From Aliarcobacter sp. (GTDB lineage: Bacteria; Campylobacterota; Campylobacteria; Campylobacterales; Arcobacteraceae), in assembly GCA_028681275.1 (NCBI GenBank), contig JAQUIV010000007.1, positions 1 through 38,019 of the forward strand: a stretch of 38,019 bases of DNA, given 5' to 3'. The notes under the pieces were generated by a model. It did no database searches. It was not told the origin of the DNA and saw nothing but the letters and a program-made list of their open reading frames with translations. Within the stretch, counting starts at the first letter, position 1, and the number at the start of each line of letters is the position of its first letter. Shown piece by piece: positions 36,130 through 38,019 of the stretch. Position numbers and translations under genes: made by a program.

Positions 36130-36525
36130 TTACCAATTTCTAACTATTGAGTGACAGCTAGAACATGCATTTAACATATCTGAATATGCATTTGCAGCGT
36201 TTACATAAGCTTTGTTATCTAAATTTGCTTCTAATTCAGCAATATCTAAAGATATTCTTTTTGAAGCATTTTCCGCAACGTTTACCATGTGTTTTTTGTT
36301 AGCTGGTAAAAATTCACCAATAACTTTTTTATCAGAGAAAAGAGTATTTCCTTCTTTTACAAGTTTAGTTCCTTCTTTAATCAATCCAATATTGTTATTT
36401 AAGAAACCTTGTTGAATTTGAACCATACCTTTTTCCATCGTTGACATAGACTTTTGCATTACGTCATTTGCATTTGCAGTTACAACAAATAATGTTGCTG
36501 CTATTATTAATTTTGCTAATTTCAT
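36130..36525 (-). CDS. Cytochrome c'-like (class II) periplasmic cytochrome
   Basis: The 131-residue protein has a Sec signal peptide ending near Ala19 (TANA) and a mature part predicted as a helical bundle, with the single heme site CSSCH at 121-125, six residues from the C-terminus. A C-terminal heme motif on a four-helix bundle is the layout of class II cytochromes (c' or c556 type). Such proteins bind gases such as NO or carry electrons. It follows petC by 30 bases with AGGAG before the ATG, so it is probably the last gene of the bc1 operon. Confidence 0.85.
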   Translation of the reverse strand: MKLAKLIIAATLFVVTANANDVMQKSMSTMEKGMVQIQQGFLNNNIGLIKEGTKLVKEGNTLFSDKKVIGEFLPANKKHMVNVAENASKRISLDIAELEANLDNKAYVNAANAYSDMLNACSSCHSIVRNW

Positions 36526-36555
36526 TTATTTTTCTCCTATTTTAGAAGAGATGTT

Positions 36556-37440
36556 CTAGTGAACATCTCTCCATTTACTTGCTTTCCATAAGAAACCAAA
36601 AATTGCAAAAATTACAAGATAGATTAAGAATTTAGGTCCTAATTCTTCTCTTTGAACTTTTTTAGAATCACCAACTTCTTCTAAATATGCAACAACTTGA
36701 GCTTGAGATTCTTCACTTAATCCAACTCTTGGCATTGCAGTACCTTCAAGTTGTTTTTGAGGATTATTGATAAAAGTTTCTAAATACTCATGACCTCTTG
36801 ATCTAATAAATTGTGATAAATCAGGAGGTAATTTTCCCATGTATTGTTTAATATCTGCATTAGGTGTAAATGCAGCCATTGAACCACCTTTCATATCAGC
36901 ATATTTAATTGAGTGACATCTTTGACAAGCATCAGTAAACACTTCTTTATTAGTCATCTCTTTTGGAGCGATAGATTTAAAGAATGCTACCATATCAGCA
37001 ATTTCTTGAGGTTGCATCCAATCAAAGTTTGGCATTGGATGAACTTTTCCATCTACAAATTTATGTTCAACTTTAGAAGCTTTAGCAGGATTTTTAATAA
37101 ATGCAGCTAAATAATCAGCACTATATAATTTACCAGCAGTACTTAAATCAGGAGGAGTAACTCCATAAGCAGCAGCTGAACTTGCATTATCCATAACTTG
37201 AGGGAAACCCTTTGAATTAATAGAGTGACAAGCTGTACAGTTACTTGTTACTAATGTTTCACCATTAGCAGCATTACCTTGTAATGCTTTAACTTCTGCG
37301 ATATCTTCTTTTACATCAGAGAAAGTAAAATCAGCTGGTGCAACATGAGGATGCATTTGAGAGTGAGCAAATGGCTCAACTCCCCAGTAAGTAATTAGCG
37401 TTAAAGCAACTACTACTGCTAATATTTTTAATTCTCTCAT
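36556..37440 (-). CDS. petC: Diheme cytochrome c subunit of the bc1 complex (cytochrome c1 role)
   Basis: The 294-residue protein has an N-terminal membrane segment (about 5-20), two heme sites CTACH (68-72) and CQRCH (172-176), a Met-containing AMPRVG segment near 246, and a C-terminal membrane anchor (about 268-285). Two tandem class I cytochrome domains replace the monoheme cytochrome c1 of classical bc1 complexes, as is known in Campylobacterota. It passes electrons from the Rieske protein to soluble cytochromes. The ATG overlaps the petB stop (ATGA), so stoichiometric synthesis is likely. Confidence 0.93.
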   Translation of the reverse strand: MRELKILAVVVALTLITYWGVEPFAHSQMHPHVAPADFTFSDVKEDIAEVKALQGNAANGETLVTSNCTACHSINSKGFPQVMDNASSAAAYGVTPPDLSTAGKLYSADYLAAFIKNPAKASKVEHKFVDGKVHPMPNFDWMQPQEIADMVAFFKSIAPKEMTNKEVFTDACQRCHSIKYADMKGGSMAAFTPNADIKQYMGKLPPDLSQFIRSRGHEYLETFINNPQKQLEGTAMPRVGLSEESQAQVVAYLEEVGDSKKVQREELGPKFLIYLVIFAIFGFLWKASKWRDVH

Positions 37441-38019
37441 AGTGATCCCCTTTTCTTAGCGTCAATTTTAGTAACGATTGGAAGTACAACAAATAATAAA
37501 ATAAATGCTACTGCTGCAAAGAATCCAACCCATGCATTTGTACCTGTTGGAGGTAATTTACCATAAACAGTTAATACAATTAAGTCAATCATTAATAACC
37601 AGAACCAAGCAAAGAACGCAGGTCTTTTATGTGCTGGTAAAATTTTTGGATCTCTATCTAACCATGGTAATACTAAGAATATAGCATTTGCGAAAGCAAA
37701 GGCAATTAATCCAATATCAAAAGCACTAAATCCAGCAATATCAAAGAAGAAACCTCTTAATACTTCATACGACCATAAGAAATACCACTCTGGATAAATA
37801 TGTGGAGGTGTAACCATATTATTTGCAGGGTCAAAGTTAACTGGGTCCATCGCAAAGTTATAATGGAAGAATACTAAATAGAAATAGAAAATTAAGAAAA
37901 CACCTAATACAGCTAAATCTTTAGAGATAAAGATTGGCCAGAAAGGAATAACTTTTGATTCTTTTTTATTTCCTGCTAAATATTTTTCAGCTTCAGCATC
38001 AAAATCAAATTCATCAGAA
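37437..38019 (-). CDS. petB: Cytochrome b of the bc1 complex (partial, 5' end outside window)
   Basis: The reading frame stays open to the right edge, so only the C-terminal 193 codons are present; the ATG at 37850 is internal. The visible part contains the PEWY motif of the quinol-oxidising site (HIYPEWYFLWSYEVLRG) and about four hydrophobic segments. It belongs to the second half of a fused cytochrome b (helices E-H), so it is of the bc1 rather than the split b6f type as far as can be seen. The heme-binding helices lie outside the window. It is followed by the diheme cytochrome gene with overlapping codons. Confidence 0.94.
   Translation of the reverse strand, partial: SDEFDFDAEAEKYLAGNKKESKVIPFWPIFISKDLAVLGVFLIFYFYLVFFHYNFAMDPVNFDPANNMVTPPHIYPEWYFLWSYEVLRGFFFDIAGFSAFDIGLIAFAFANAIFLVLPWLDRDPKILPAHKRPAFFAWFWLLMIDLIVLTVYGKLPPTGTNAWVGFFAAVAFILLFVVLPIVTKIDAKKRGSL

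Noticed and set aside
37437-37850. Short stand-alone cytochrome b fragment starting at the ATG at 37850
   Set aside because: The same frame stays open through 38019 and encodes cytochrome b-like sequence, so the ATG is internal and the gene is simply cut by the window edge.
1-38019. Phase-variable homopolymer tracts, CRISPR arrays, insertion sequences, tRNA or rRNA genes
   Set aside because: No G or C run is longer than five bases, no spaced repeats with unique spacers were seen, no transposase-like frames exist, and no cloverleaf-type sequence was recognised in the short intergenic gaps.

Overview
The window looks like a chromosomal segment of a low-GC Campylobacterota (Epsilonproteobacteria) species, most likely an Arcobacter/Aliarcobacter-type bacterium. 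The reasons are the strongly AT-rich base composition, the order M23 peptidase-lpxC-tsaB-like-thrB-ylxR-infB-rbfA-rimP (from memory, close to the Campylobacter jejuni order), a bc1 complex with a diheme cytochrome c, TATAAT-dominated promoters with poor -35 boxes, and frequent TTG starts. Most of the window is core housekeeping. There are no tRNA or rRNA genes, insertion sequences, CRISPR arrays or prophage genes, and no gene-free stretch exceeds 300 bases; the longest is the 246-base gap in front of the porin gene.

Layout: 1-2458 (minus) holds a substrate-binding lipoprotein translationally coupled to a membrane GGDEF/EAL protein, which runs off the left edge. 2554-5735 (minus) holds prfB, a periplasmic cytochrome c and a major porin, each ending in its own hairpin terminator. 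The porin has an elaborate upstream region with phased direct repeats and a GC-rich leader. 5982-6913 (minus) is folB-plsY. 7003-17215 (plus) is a long, tightly packed run: nadA-nadC (NAD), a DHH phosphoesterase, an M23 peptidoglycan peptidase, lpxC (lipid A), a short TsaB-like protein, thrB, ylxR, infB, rbfA and rimP (translation initiation and ribosome maturation), closed by a terminator. ribD (plus) meets efp head-on at a shared hairpin.

18329-27737 (minus) carries efp-serA-rpsA, then ispH, aroA and pheT-pheS. The hit gene (plus) diverges from pheS. 28231-31673 (minus) is a fatty-acid block: fabG, acpP, fabF and accA, separated by hairpins and with internal promoters. 31745-34934 (minus) is an overlapping operon moeA-queC-queD-queE (molybdenum cofactor and 7-deazaguanine synthesis). 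35018-36093 (plus) is a small membrane protein coupled to rsmE. 36130-38019 (minus) is the 3' part of the bc1 operon: partial petB, petC-type diheme cytochrome and a cytochrome c'-like protein.

The most interesting signals are not in the housekeeping genes. They are (i) the lipoprotein plus GGDEF/EAL pair, which looks like a periplasmic ligand sensor feeding c-di-GMP signalling; (ii) six TTAA-type direct repeats at 10-11-base spacing upstream of the porin promoter; (iii) a GC-rich, foldable 5' leader of the porin mRNA; and (iv) an unusual cysteine arrangement in QueE, in a loop that contains a 12-base direct repeat read in two frames. All functional calls come from reading the sequence; no database search was run.
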